Shown here: one piece after another, positions 6,726-15,193 of the stretch
Numbering within the stretch: the first letter of the stretch is position 1
Layout of the letters: every line of letters starts with the position of its first letter
Assembly (NCBI GenBank): GCA_004210455.1
Contig: SEFA01000035.1
Span: 1-58,807, forward strand
Source of the DNA: Rubrivivax sp.
Lineage (GTDB): Bacteria > Pseudomonadota > Gammaproteobacteria > Burkholderiales > Burkholderiaceae_C
DNA length: 58,807 nt
Direction: 5' to 3'
The notes under the pieces: generated by a model
Database searches by the model: none
Told to the model about the DNA's origin: nothing
Seen by the model: the letters and a program-made list of their open reading frames with translations, nothing else
Program-made: the position numbers and the translations under genes

Positions 6726-9400
6726 GCGTCTATCAGCTCTCCCTTCGCCGGCGGCTGCGGCGCCAGATACCCCGCCAGCAGGAACAGCGCGCCCATGCCC
6801 AGCAGGCTGCCGACGATGCCCATCGGCGAGAGCGCCAGGCTGCCCAGCGACAGCAGCAGCTTGACCGCCGAGCCGGCCAGGACGGCCGCCGAGACCTGCC
6901 AGGCCAGACGACGACCGCCGCGCGTGCTCAGGAACAGGAAGCCCACGCCGACGGCGGCCAGCGCGACCGGCAGCAGGTAGCTGCGCCACGCGAGCTCGAA
7001 GGCGAGTTGCGGCGCGTCGGTCAGACCACGCACGACCACGTAGGCCATCGCCACGCCCGCGGTGGCGACGGCCACGCTGCGGACCTCCGCAGGCACGCCC
7101 TCACCCAGCATCCGCCAGGTCAGGAGCGCGGCATAGAACGCCGCTGCCGCCAGCACCCACTCCACGCCGGCGGGCACGCCGGTCCACGGCCAGGCGGCAA
7201 TCACCAGCGGCAGCCACGATGCCGCCATCGCCGCGTGCGCCACGCTCATGGAAGTGATGAAGCCCTCCTTGGCGGCCGCCGCGTCGACGCGCAATCGCGT
7301 CAGCACGTGGGCGAAGGCGGCGGTGCCCGTGACGGCCAGCGACACGATCAGCGCCCAGTTGCTGTTGAAGACGAAGGCCACCAGCGCCGGCAGCAGATGC
7401 GCCAGCCACAGCAAGGCCTTGGAGCGCTCGGCGGCGTAGGGGCTGAGCGTCCTGCGCAGCGACAGGAACGCCGCCACCGCGCCGAAGACCACGGGCGTCA
7501 CCACGGCGGCCAGCGTCAGCACTCGCGGCGCCTCGCGCGAGACCGTCAAGGTCAGCAGCCATCCCGAAGCGAGAACCGCCGCGTAGATCGATCGGACGAG
7601 GATGATGTCGAATGACGTCGCTCTTGGCGCTTCCTGCGATGTCGACGGCAATGACGACGACTCCGCTGGTGACGTCGCACGTCCCAGCACATGCGCGAGC
7701 AGCGTCGCCGCGAGCATGATCAGCGTGAACATCGGCAGCAGCTCGAAGCTCAGTCCGGCGTGGCGGTACGACAGTGCCGCGGCTGCCGCGACCGTCACGG
7801 TCGCGGCCAGGCCGGCGTCGACCGCCCTGCCCTCGCGCTGCATCCGCAGCGACAGCGTGAGCCCCGCCAGCAGCAGCAAGGCGACGGGCCACAAGGCCAG
7901 CACGTCGAGCACCGCGAGCGCGCCGACCGCCACGAGCCCGCGCGCCACGAGGCGACGGACCACGGACTGTGAGCGCGTCGTCAGCGTCAGGATCGCGCCT
8001 TCGGCGAACAGGCCGAAGCTCGCGACCGATCGCGCCAGATCGCCTTGCACCAGCCCTGCGGCGACGCTCAGCGCGCTCAGCACCCAGGCGGTCTCGCGCA
8101 GGGCGCGCTGCGGGAACAGCCGCACGCCGGCGAAGGCAAGCGCCGCCGCGGTGACAAAGGCGACGACCATGAACGCGGTCGGTGCCAGCAGCCAGCTCTC
8201 CAGCGCGATGAAGACGACAGAGGTCGTCGAGAAGCAGGCGCTGAGGACGGGGATCTCCCGCGCGGCGGCCGACAGCGCGGGACGGACCGGCTCCTCGGAG
8301 GGGCGATGACGTCGCGCCCAGATCAGCGCCCAACCGGCGAACTGCGCGACATAGGCGAGCAGCAGCGCCTGCTGCTGCCAGGCGGGCAACGAGGGCTCGT
8401 GAGTCGCGCCCGCATAGGCCAGCGAGGCCAGGCCGGTGGCGCACACGTGGGCGTGGATGCCGATCTCCTGCCAGCGTCGCGACAGGCTCACGCCCAGCGC
8501 GATGGCGGTGACGATGAGGCCGTAGACCAGATTGAAGAGCAGTCCCGCGTGGCCGTACATGGCCAGCAGCGGCGCGGCGTAGGCGCCGAGGAAACCGACG
8601 CCGGCCAGGACCTTCGCGTCCTCCTTCAGCGCGCGATACACGAGCGCGCCGGAGATCGCCGTGAACAGGACCAACGCGACCGTCGGCGAGACGACCTCGT
8701 AGACCGACGCGCCGACGTAGGTCGCGAGGAACCCGATGGCTGCCGCGCCGCCTTGCACGACCTGACCCCACAGCCCGTTGCGCGCGCTCAAGCGGATGCC
8801 GGCGAAGCCGAGCGCCGCCGCCGCGCCCCATCCCAGCGAGACCTTGGCGATCGGCGACAGCAGATGGCCCCACTCGATCGAGCGGAACAGCACCACGAAG
8901 CCGAGCAGCAGCAGGACGATGCCCGCGACCGCGAAGAGGTTCTTGCGAACCAGGTCGAAGAAGGCGACCTGCCACTGCGGCGTGGCGGAGGCGGCCGACG
9001 ACGGCGCGACGCGGGGAGCCGCCGGCGGTGGGACCGGCGGCGACGATGGCACGGTCGCCGCGGCCACGGCCATTGGAGCGACTGGAGCGACTGGAGCGAC
9101 TGGAGCGACTGGAGCGGTCGGAGCAGACGCCTGCGGCGCCTCAAGGGATCCAGGCGTCGGCGCCACCTCCTGAGGCGGCGGCACCGTCGCCGTCGCCGCC
9201 CTCATTGGCAATGCGGTCGCGGGCTGCGCGCTCGGCACCTGCACCGGACGCGCCGGCTGAGCCGCCGCGGGCTGCGCTCGCACGACATCCTGCGTGGCCA
9301 GCCGTTCCTCTAGCTCGCGGACGCGCCGTTTCACCTTGGAGAGTTGCCACCACAGATAGCCCAGGGCGGCGAGCAGGAGGAAAGCTTCGAAGGAGTCCAT
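6698..9400 (-). CDS. DUF2339 family multi-pass membrane protein
   Basis: The protein has about 900 residues. A short N-terminal membrane segment (SFEAFLLLAALGYLWWQL) is followed by a predicted coiled-coil piece (KVKRRVRELEERLA), a long proline/alanine-rich linker (about residues 40-150) and then a C-terminal domain with more than twenty hydrophobic segments. This is the layout of the DUF2339 family, whose function is unknown; it acts in the inner membrane. ATG at 9400 is preferred over a GTG at 9448. The linker holds a 9-bp tandem repeat. The gene is convergent with xdhB and is probably not part of the purine system. Confidence 0.82.
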   Translation of the reverse strand: MDSFEAFLLLAALGYLWWQLSKVKRRVRELEERLATQDVVRAQPAAAQPARPVQVPSAQPATALPMRAATATVPPPQEVAPTPGSLEAPQASAPTAPVAPVAPVAPVAPMAVAAATVPSSPPVPPPAAPRVAPSSAASATPQWQVAFFDLVRKNLFAVAGIVLLLLGFVVLFRSIEWGHLLSPIAKVSLGWGAAAALGFAGIRLSARNGLWGQVVQGGAAAIGFLATYVGASVYEVVSPTVALVLFTAISGALVYRALKEDAKVLAGVGFLGAYAAPLLAMYGHAGLLFNLVYGLIVTAIALGVSLSRRWQEIGIHAHVCATGLASLAYAGATHEPSLPAWQQQALLLAYVAQFAGWALIWARRHRPSEEPVRPALSAAAREIPVLSACFSTTSVVFIALESWLLAPTAFMVVAFVTAAALAFAGVRLFPQRALRETAWVLSALSVAAGLVQGDLARSVASFGLFAEGAILTLTTRSQSVVRRLVARGLVAVGALAVLDVLALWPVALLLLAGLTLSLRMQREGRAVDAGLAATVTVAAAAALSYRHAGLSFELLPMFTLIMLAATLLAHVLGRATSPAESSSLPSTSQEAPRATSFDIILVRSIYAAVLASGWLLTLTVSREAPRVLTLAAVVTPVVFGAVAAFLSLRRTLSPYAAERSKALLWLAHLLPALVAFVFNSNWALIVSLAVTGTAAFAHVLTRLRVDAAAAKEGFITSMSVAHAAMAASWLPLVIAAWPWTGVPAGVEWVLAAAAFYAALLTWRMLGEGVPAEVRSVAVATAGVAMAYVVVRGLTDAPQLAFELAWRSYLLPVALAAVGVGFLFLSTRGGRRLAWQVSAAVLAGSAVKLLLSLGSLALSPMGIVGSLLGMGALFLLAGYLAPQPPAKGELIDAQRELKRES
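9074..9118. repeat. 9-bp tandem repeat (5 units) in DUF2339 linker
   Basis: Five consecutive units of TGGAGCGAC occur on the plus strand, the last being degenerate (TGGAGCGGT). On the coding (minus) strand they encode an APV tripeptide repeat in the proline-rich linker. Unit length is a multiple of three, so copy-number change would keep the frame. Confidence 0.9.
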
Positions 9401-9506
9401 GTCGCGCGCAGCCGCAGAAGATCGAGGAAGGTCCGCAGTCTCTTCCACAGGCTCCCGGCGTCAATGGACGAAAGTCCTGGGGTAGCGCGTGGCGCTACCG
9501 AGCGGG

Positions 9507-10202
9507 TCACGACATGGACGATGTGCGCTCCCTCGAGACGGCCCACTCCAGCCCGAACGGCAATCGCGCCGGACCGAACACGAAATGCAGAACGCGCCGC
9601 CTGCTGTTTCCCACGGACTTCGACGACGCGTGCAGCGCCAGCGGACGCAGGACCAGCGCATCGCCTGCAGAGGCGACGCAGGTGGACTCGCCCCGATCGG
9701 CGCGCACTGCCGCGCCCGCCTCCGGCGTGAACACCCCCTGCCGATGTGATCCCGGCACCACACGCAATGGTCCGTCGTCCGCACCGCATGCGTCGACATG
9801 CAAGCGCACGGCGATCAATTGCTCCAGCACTTCGCGCGACGGTTGCACGAACAGCGTGCCTTCCTTGTCTGACCAGCCTCGCAACTCCGGCGCATCCACA
9901 CGCCGAGCCACCGGAATGCTCAGGTCCTGATGCAGCGCGACCAGCCAGTTGCGATCGCTCGACTTCTCGAAATAGGTGCACTGGACGGCGACCTGTTCCT
10001 CCGGGATCAACGACCGCAGCTCGTGATGCGACTTCAACTTGATCGCCAACGCGGCAATCTCCGGTCGATCCAGCAAGCAGCGGGATCCGACCACGGCGCC
10101 TTCGCGCAGCATCACCGGCGCCAGCGCCTCAAGTTCCTTGGAATCGACCACGGACTCGATCAGCGCGAATCCGTCGGCCTCGAAATCGATGTCGACACTC
10201 AT
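9507..10202 (-). CDS. Phytanoyl-CoA dioxygenase (PhyH)-like Fe(II)/2-oxoglutarate oxygenase
   Basis: This 231-residue protein begins MSVDIDFEADGFALIESVV, typical of the family. It contains the iron-binding HxD (LVALHQDLSIP, about residue 90), DDGPLRVVPGSHRQG in the core beta-helix, and a distal histidine in LRPLALHASSK followed by an arginine. These give the 2-His-1-Asp facial triad. The substrate cannot be told from sequence; small bacterial PhyH proteins hydroxylate varied metabolites. ATG at 10202 is preferred because the 24 residues encoded upstream are not conserved in character. It stands alone between unrelated genes. Confidence 0.8.
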   Translation of the reverse strand: MSVDIDFEADGFALIESVVDSKELEALAPVMLREGAVVGSRCLLDRPEIAALAIKLKSHHELRSLIPEEQVAVQCTYFEKSSDRNWLVALHQDLSIPVARRVDAPELRGWSDKEGTLFVQPSREVLEQLIAVRLHVDACGADDGPLRVVPGSHRQGVFTPEAGAAVRADRGESTCVASAGDALVLRPLALHASSKSVGNSRRRVLHFVFGPARLPFGLEWAVSRERTSSMS

Positions 10203-10274
10203 GTGGCGCATTCTGCGACAGGACATCCGCCCCGCTAGCGACCCCGCGTTGGTCGTCGGACGCCCCAACGGCAA

Positions 10275-10306
10275 CGGGGGACCGCGCCCTCAAGCGCGAT
10301 CCCCCG
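10275..10306. terminator. GC-rich hairpin between two minus-strand genes
   Basis: CGGGGG at 10275-10280 pairs with CCCCCG at 10301-10306, and the stem continues inward through CGCGC/GCGCG with a one-base bulge on each side. It lies about 37 bp beyond the metalloprotease stop codon. There is no clear U-run, so it may be a rho-assisted terminator or only an mRNA-stabilising hairpin. Confidence 0.4.
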
Positions 10307-10342
10307 TCCGACCGTCAGCGCGCTCCCGCGCGCTCAGCCGTC

Positions 10343-12361
10343 TCAGCGTGCCGTTTCGACGCGCTGCGCGTTCAGGCCGTCCGACACGATGAACTCGAAG
10401 CGGCCGCCGGCCGGCAGTTCATGCGTGTCCAGCGTCGCCTCGCCGCCCTGCAGGTCCTGCGCCAGGTTGAGGCGGCGGGTGCCGTCCGTCCAGGTCACGC
10501 TCAGGAACGGCGATGCGTCCGCATCCCAGCGCAGCGTGGCCTTGCCGGACGCTTCCTTCACCGTCACCTGCGCGCGGGTGCCGCCGGCCGCCAGCGACTT
10601 CGCTCGGGCGTTGGTCACCTTCGCCTGGGCCTGCGCCAGGGTCACGCCGTCCTTCAGCACGCTGATGCTGCCGATGTTGTCGACCTTGGGCACCAGCACG
10701 CTGAAGTGCAGGTTGTCGCCGTCATGGTCCAGCGACTGCGCCGTGAAGGCCACGTCCTGGATCTGGCCCGCCGTCGTCTGCACGCGCAGCACGTACGGAC
10801 CGGAAGCCACGTCAGGCTTGGCGAACAGCGCCTTCACCGGGTTGATCTCGACCTGGCGGCCGTTGATGCTGCCGCTGACCAGCAGCACGTCCTGCGCCAC
10901 CGCCTTGGCTTCCGCCGCCTGCGCCTTGACGGCGTCCGTCGGCGTCAGGAAGGTCTGCATGATGCGGTAGTTGTAGTCCGAGAACACCACGCCGCCGCAG
11001 TAGCTCATGATGTCGTGGCGGTCGGTCGGGCGCGGGTCGTAGAACGCGTTGGTGTCCGACAGGTAGCTCCAGATGTAGCGGCCCGGCTTGCCCAGGTTGG
11101 CGTCCGGATACGGGTACTTCGGATCCGGCGAACCGGCGCCGCCGCAGGCCGCGTGCGGCAGCGAGAAGTTGTGGCCCAGCTCGTGCGCGACGACGTCGCG
11201 CACCGTGTCCGGGTTGCTCGGCATGTCGAAGCCGACCGCCGAGTTGCCCGGGACGTAGCCCAGACCCGCCAGACCCCAGGTGCGCTTGGGGATGAAGCCG
11301 AAGTAATAGTCGTGACGCGCCGCGCCTTCGATGCGGTGCAGGTCGTTGAGCTCGCCCAGGATCTTGCCGAAGGCGTCGCTCCACTGTGCGTCGGTGGTCG
11401 GTAGCGTGGTGACCTTGCTCGACACGAAGACCGGGTGCGACTGCGGCGTCACCGTCGACACCGGGAACAGCGCGCGCAGGTGGCCGGTCTGGTCCACCGG
11501 CAGCTGGCCGGTCGTGCCGGCGATGCGCACCGCGATCGGCGTGAACTTCATCGGCGTGGCGCCGCCCACGCGCGGCGTGAAGCTCTGCGCCGCGGCGCCG
11601 GCGACGTTCACCGTCACCTTCATGCCGTTCTTCACCAGGTCCGCCGGGATGCTGACGCTGTAGGCGTCGTCGAAGGACTGCGTGTCGGAGACCGCGGTCG
11701 GCAGACCGCGGCGCGGCGCTGCCAGGATCAGGTCGCGGCCCGTGCCGTCGACCGTGTTGTCGATGCGCACCAGGCCCGTCGGCGCGACGGTGCCCGCCGG
11801 CGCGGTGACGTTGACCTTCAGCAGCGTCGGCTTGTTGGCGACCAGCACCAGCTGGCTGTCGCTGCTGCCGTAGAGCATGGACTGCGCGAACTGCACCGAC
11901 GCCAGCGTCACCTTCGCCGCCGTCGACGGCTTGGTGATGCGCATCGACGAGATGATGTCGTTCATGCCCGCGGGCACGAGGTTGGCGTTGTCCGCCGTCA
12001 GCGTCAGCGACTTGCCGACGTAGCGGATGTCGGCGAACAGCTCCGCCTTCCAGCCGGCCGGCACGCGCACCGACGAGATGCGGTCGTTCCAGCCCGGGCC
12101 GACCCAGGCGGTGTCGCCGGTCAGGCACATGCTGGCACCGGTGAAGTTGACGTGCTCGTAGAAGCAGACCTGCGTGCCGGTGTTGGCCGCGGCGACGGCG
12201 GCGGCCGTCGTCGAGGTGCCGGTCTGGTTGGCCGCCGAGACGAGGCCGCCAGCGCCGTCGCTGCCGCCGCCGCAACCGACGAGCACGCCGGCCATGACCA
12301 GGGACAGGGCCAGCGGATGCAGGCGGAGAGCTGCGCCGGAGCGCCTCGGGGTGGTGTGCAT
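10343..12361 (-). CDS. Reprolysin-like zinc metalloprotease lipoprotein with beta/gamma-crystallin-like domain
   Basis: The protein has 672 residues. The N-terminus is a lipoprotein signal ending in the lipobox LVGC (Cys30), followed by a glycine/alanine-rich linker. Residues about 63-142 look like a beta/gamma-crystallin fold (CFYEHVNFTG, WNDRISSVRV and a second similar half). The catalytic motif HELGHNFSLPH at residues 393-403 is the extended zinc-binding HExxHxxxxxH of metzincins, with Glu394 as the general base. A beta-rich C-terminal region follows. It is probably an exported, outer-membrane-anchored protease. The crystallin-like part may bind calcium or substrate (inference). It is divergent from the GH18 gene. 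Confidence 0.8.
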   Translation of the reverse strand: MHTTPRRSGAALRLHPLALSLVMAGVLVGCGGGSDGAGGLVSAANQTGTSTTAAAVAAANTGTQVCFYEHVNFTGASMCLTGDTAWVGPGWNDRISSVRVPAGWKAELFADIRYVGKSLTLTADNANLVPAGMNDIISSMRITKPSTAAKVTLASVQFAQSMLYGSSDSQLVLVANKPTLLKVNVTAPAGTVAPTGLVRIDNTVDGTGRDLILAAPRRGLPTAVSDTQSFDDAYSVSIPADLVKNGMKVTVNVAGAAAQSFTPRVGGATPMKFTPIAVRIAGTTGQLPVDQTGHLRALFPVSTVTPQSHPVFVSSKVTTLPTTDAQWSDAFGKILGELNDLHRIEGAARHDYYFGFIPKRTWGLAGLGYVPGNSAVGFDMPSNPDTVRDVVAHELGHNFSLPHAACGGAGSPDPKYPYPDANLGKPGRYIWSYLSDTNAFYDPRPTDRHDIMSYCGGVVFSDYNYRIMQTFLTPTDAVKAQAAEAKAVAQDVLLVSGSINGRQVEINPVKALFAKPDVASGPYVLRVQTTAGQIQDVAFTAQSLDHDGDNLHFSVLVPKVDNIGSISVLKDGVTLAQAQAKVTNARAKSLAAGGTRAQVTVKEASGKATLRWDADASPFLSVTWTDGTRRLNLAQDLQGGEATLDTHELPAGGRFEFIVSDGLNAQRVETAR

Positions 12362-12684
12362 GGGAATCCGTCCTTTAGACCTTTGGAGGTAGGCGGCGGA
12401 TTATTCGAAGCGCTCCTCGCACGACCTGCAACCGGTGGCGCCGATTCGTAAGCGGTCGCAAGCAGGATTCCAGCGTTTCGCGCTTTACACAGCCGACACG
12501 CGCCCCTCCCCCGTTCAAGGGGCCCAACGCCTGGTTGCATTCGATACCGGATGCGCGTCGCCGATTCAGGGACAACCATGAAAGCGATTTCAGCAAACGC
12601 CACAGAATCGCCGGCGATCGACCCCGAGGCCGCGCGGACGTCGCGCGATGCCCGGTCGATCCCTCAACTCCAAGGGAGCATGCG
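12362..12684. other. Divergent intergenic region, metalloprotease / GH18 gene
   Basis: This 323-bp region separates two divergent genes for exported proteins and must hold both promoters. I see a good ribosome binding site for the GH18 gene (AAGGGAG, 12673-12679) and an AAAGGA for the metalloprotease on the other strand. A small GC hairpin (CCCC-GTTCAA-GGGG) lies near 12510-12523. I find no convincing operator or small gene. Confidence 0.5.
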
Positions 12685-14094
12685 ATGACTCTGTCCGAAT
12701 CGATCCGCCGTCCGGTCCTCACCGGCCTGCTGGCCGCCCTCGCCCTGTGCGGCGTGGCGTCGAGCGCCCTCGCCCAGACCAAGGTGGTCGGCTACATCCC
12801 GGCGTGGAAGAACCTGCGCGCCGTCGCCGACCGCACCGACCTGAGCAAGCTCACCCACATCAACCTGGCCTTCGCGAATCCGTCGGCCAGCGGCGCCTTC
12901 CTGAGCAACGGCAATCCGACCTGCATGGATGCGTCGGGCGCCGACATCCAGTACGTCGTGCAGAAGGCGCACGCAGCCGGCGTGAAGGTGCTGATCTCGG
13001 TGGCCGGCGGCGCGATCCCGGGCTGCTCCGGCAACTGGCAGAACCTGCTGGCGCCCGGCAGCCGCGCGGCCACGGTCAACGGCCTGGCGCAGTTCGTCAA
13101 CACCTACGGCCTGGACGGCGCCGACATCGACATCGAAGGCGCCGTGCTGACCGCCATCGACCGCGCCGGCAACTACACGCCCTTCATCCAGGCGCTGCGC
13201 GCCGCGCTGCCCGGCAAGCTGGTGACGGCAGCCACGGCGAGCTACGAAGGCGGGATGGTGCCGGTGTCGTCGATCCCGCACTTCGACTTCGTGACCATCA
13301 TGTCCTACGACAACGTGGGACCGAGCTGGGGTCAGGTCGGTCAGGAGCATTCGTCCTACGCGCAGGCGCAGCGCGACGTCGCGACCTGGCAGTCCCGCGG
13401 CCTGCCCAAGGAGAAACTGGTGCTGGGCGTGCCGTTCTACGGCTACGGCTTCAACGGCTATGCGTCGGACTACGGCTTCAACGACATCCTCAACCAGTTC
13501 GGCGCGGCGGCGGCGCAGAAGGACCTGATCGGCACGCTGTGCGCCAGCTGCGGTTACATCACCTACAACGGCATCCCGACGATCAAGGCCAAGACGCGAC
13601 TGGGCCTGCAGCAGGGGTCGGGCGTGATGATCTGGGAGCTGGCGCAGGACGCCAGCGGTGCCAACAGCCTGCTGACGGCGATCCGCTCCGAGATCGGCGG
13701 CACGACGCCCCCGCCCACGACGAGCAAGCTGATCGAGGCGGAGAGCTTCAGCAACCAGAGCGGCGTGCAGACCGAGGCCTGCAGCGAAGGCGGCAGCAAC
13801 GTCGGCTGGATCGACACCGGCGATTGGATGGCCTACGCCAACGTCAACTTCCCGACCAGCGGCAGCTACCGCGTCGAGTACCGCGTCGCCAGCCCGAGCG
13901 GCGCGCGGCTGTCGCTGGACCTGAACGCCGGCAGCATCCAGCTCGGTCAGGTCGCCATTCCGGCGACCGGCGGGTGGCAGAACTGGACGACGGTGTCGCA
14001 CACGGTGAACGTCAACGCCGGCACCTACGCGCTCGGCATCTACGCGCCGGCGAGCGGGTGGAACCTCAATTGGGTGAAGATCACGAAGCTGTGA
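12685..14094 (+). CDS. Secreted GH18 family glycosidase (chitinase-like) with C-terminal CBM6
   Basis: This 469-residue protein has a cleavable signal peptide (about residues 1-30, ending SSALA). The GH18 domain (about 32-340) carries the catalytic signature DGADIDIE at 144-151, where Glu151 is the acid/base. Residues about 346-469 form a CBM6-type carbohydrate-binding module (LIEAESFSNQSG at its start, NLNWVKITKL at its end), linked by a TTPPPTTS linker. It probably hydrolyses chitin or a related N-acetylglucosamine polymer outside the cell. ATG at 12685 follows a good ribosome binding site and starts the signal peptide; the frame upstream has no export signal. Confidence 0.9.
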   Translation: MTLSESIRRPVLTGLLAALALCGVASSALAQTKVVGYIPAWKNLRAVADRTDLSKLTHINLAFANPSASGAFLSNGNPTCMDASGADIQYVVQKAHAAGVKVLISVAGGAIPGCSGNWQNLLAPGSRAATVNGLAQFVNTYGLDGADIDIEGAVLTAIDRAGNYTPFIQALRAALPGKLVTAATASYEGGMVPVSSIPHFDFVTIMSYDNVGPSWGQVGQEHSSYAQAQRDVATWQSRGLPKEKLVLGVPFYGYGFNGYASDYGFNDILNQFGAAAAQKDLIGTLCASCGYITYNGIPTIKAKTRLGLQQGSGVMIWELAQDASGANSLLTAIRSEIGGTTPPPTTSKLIEAESFSNQSGVQTEACSEGGSNVGWIDTGDWMAYANVNFPTSGSYRVEYRVASPSGARLSLDLNAGSIQLGQVAIPATGGWQNWTTVSHTVNVNAGTYALGIYAPASGWNLNWVKITKL

Positions 14095-14115
14095 ACCCGC
14101 GCTGATGGCGTGACT

Positions 14116-14208
14116 CCCTCTCCCGCACCGCGGGAGAGGGTGGGGGTGAGGGTCGGCGTAGTGCCACCACCCTCACCCCCAACCCCTCTCCCGCAGTGCG
14201 GGAGAGGG
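14116..14208. repeat. Pair of REP palindromes in head-to-head arrangement
   Basis: CCCTCTCCCGC (14116-14126) pairs perfectly with GCGGGAGAGGG (14130-14140). A second identical stem lies at 14184-14194/14198-14208. Between them are TGGGGGTGAGGG and its reverse complement CCCTCACCCCCA, so the whole forms one larger inverted structure. It lies about 20 bp after the GH18 stop codon and could act in transcript termination or stability. The same element occurs at 33396-33431. Confidence 0.9.
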
Positions 14209-14313
14209 GAATGCAGGTCACCGAGCGACCACGGAGCACGAGGACGTCGGTCACATTGACGCACACCGTCCCCACCGCTACTGTCGCGCTCCCATCCTCA
14301 TCCGGAGCGATCC

Positions 14314-14721
14314 ATGCGACCGCGCTTCCTCCTCGCCTCCGCGCTGGCCCTGAGCCTGTGCGCCGTTTCGCCCGCTCACGCGCTGACGAAGGAAGAGGCG
14401 GCCAACAACCTGATGCTGCTCACCGGCGCCCGCAATGAAGCGGCGTTCTGCGAGCCGTTCGGCAAGACTGCGGTGCAGTCGCAGATGAAGTGGGAGACGC
14501 GCCACCAGGACGTCTTCGACCGATCCAGGAAAACGGTCGAGGATGCCGCCGTCGCCAGCGGCGCGCTCCCCCGCGAACGCGCGTCGGAGGCGTTCATGCT
14601 GCTGATGGCCAGGCTGCAAGCACGGGACGATCGCGATCTCGCCCCTCACCGCAAGCAGATCCACTGCACGCGCTTCGACGAAACGCTCGAGGTCTACGGC
14701 CGGGACCTGCGCACGAAGTGA
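14314..14721 (+). CDS. Small secreted protein of unknown function
   Basis: This 135-residue protein begins with a clear signal peptide (MRPRFLLASALALSLCAVSP, cleavage after about AHA at residue 23). The mature part is mostly charged and helical, with two cysteines (CEPF and IHCTRF) that could form a disulfide in the periplasm. No family is recognised. It stands alone between the REP element and the GFA gene. The G/C third codon positions and the signal peptide support a real gene. Confidence 0.7.
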   Translation: MRPRFLLASALALSLCAVSPAHALTKEEAANNLMLLTGARNEAAFCEPFGKTAVQSQMKWETRHQDVFDRSRKTVEDAAVASGALPRERASEAFMLLMARLQARDDRDLAPHRKQIHCTRFDETLEVYGRDLRTK

Positions 14722-14784
14722 GCCGGCGGCACGACGGCGTCGTCGTGCCTCGCCTCGCCTCGCCGCCTGCGGACCTGCGCGGTC

Positions 14785-15135
14785 TCAGGCGTCCCGGCCG
14801 TTGTAGTGCGTGACCGGAACGCTCTCCAGGTCGATGCCTTCAAGGCAGCGGACGTTGATCGCCGCCATCGCGTTGCCCTTCGGATCGGTGCCCTCGGCAT
14901 ACGGATGGATCCCGCACACCGCGCAGAAGCGATGCTTGATCGAGTGCTTGTTGAACAGGTAGGTGGCCGCCGCCGCATCGTCGGTCTTCAACCGGAACTG
15001 CGCGCGCGGCACGAACCACAGCAGCGAGCCCTTGCGCTGGCACATCGAACAGTTGCAGGCCATCGCGCCGTCGATCTCGCCGTCCACATCGTAAGCCACG
15101 CGTCCGCAGTGGCAGCTTCCCTGGTAGGTCGTCAT
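14785..15135 (-). CDS. GFA-family zinc protein (glutathione-dependent formaldehyde-activating-like)
   Basis: This 116-residue protein has the GFA cysteine pattern: GSCHCGRVAYDV near the N-terminus, ACNCSMCQRKGSL in the middle and FCAVCGIHPYAEG later. The cysteines form the two zinc sites of the fold. Despite the family name, most members have no proven formaldehyde activity, so the substrate is unknown. It is a short, stand-alone gene on the minus strand, upstream of and on the same strand as nothing related. Confidence 0.88.
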   Translation of the reverse strand: MTTYQGSCHCGRVAYDVDGEIDGAMACNCSMCQRKGSLLWFVPRAQFRLKTDDAAAATYLFNKHSIKHRFCAVCGIHPYAEGTDPKGNAMAAINVRCLEGIDLESVPVTHYNGRDA

Positions 15136-15193
15136 GCTGTCTCCGATGCTCTTGTCTGGATCGTGGAACGGCTGACCTTACCTCAGCGCTGCC

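Noticed and set aside
14116-14208. CRISPR-like repeat
   Set aside because: The repeated unit is a palindrome with complementary flanks, only two copies and no spacers; it is a REP pair.
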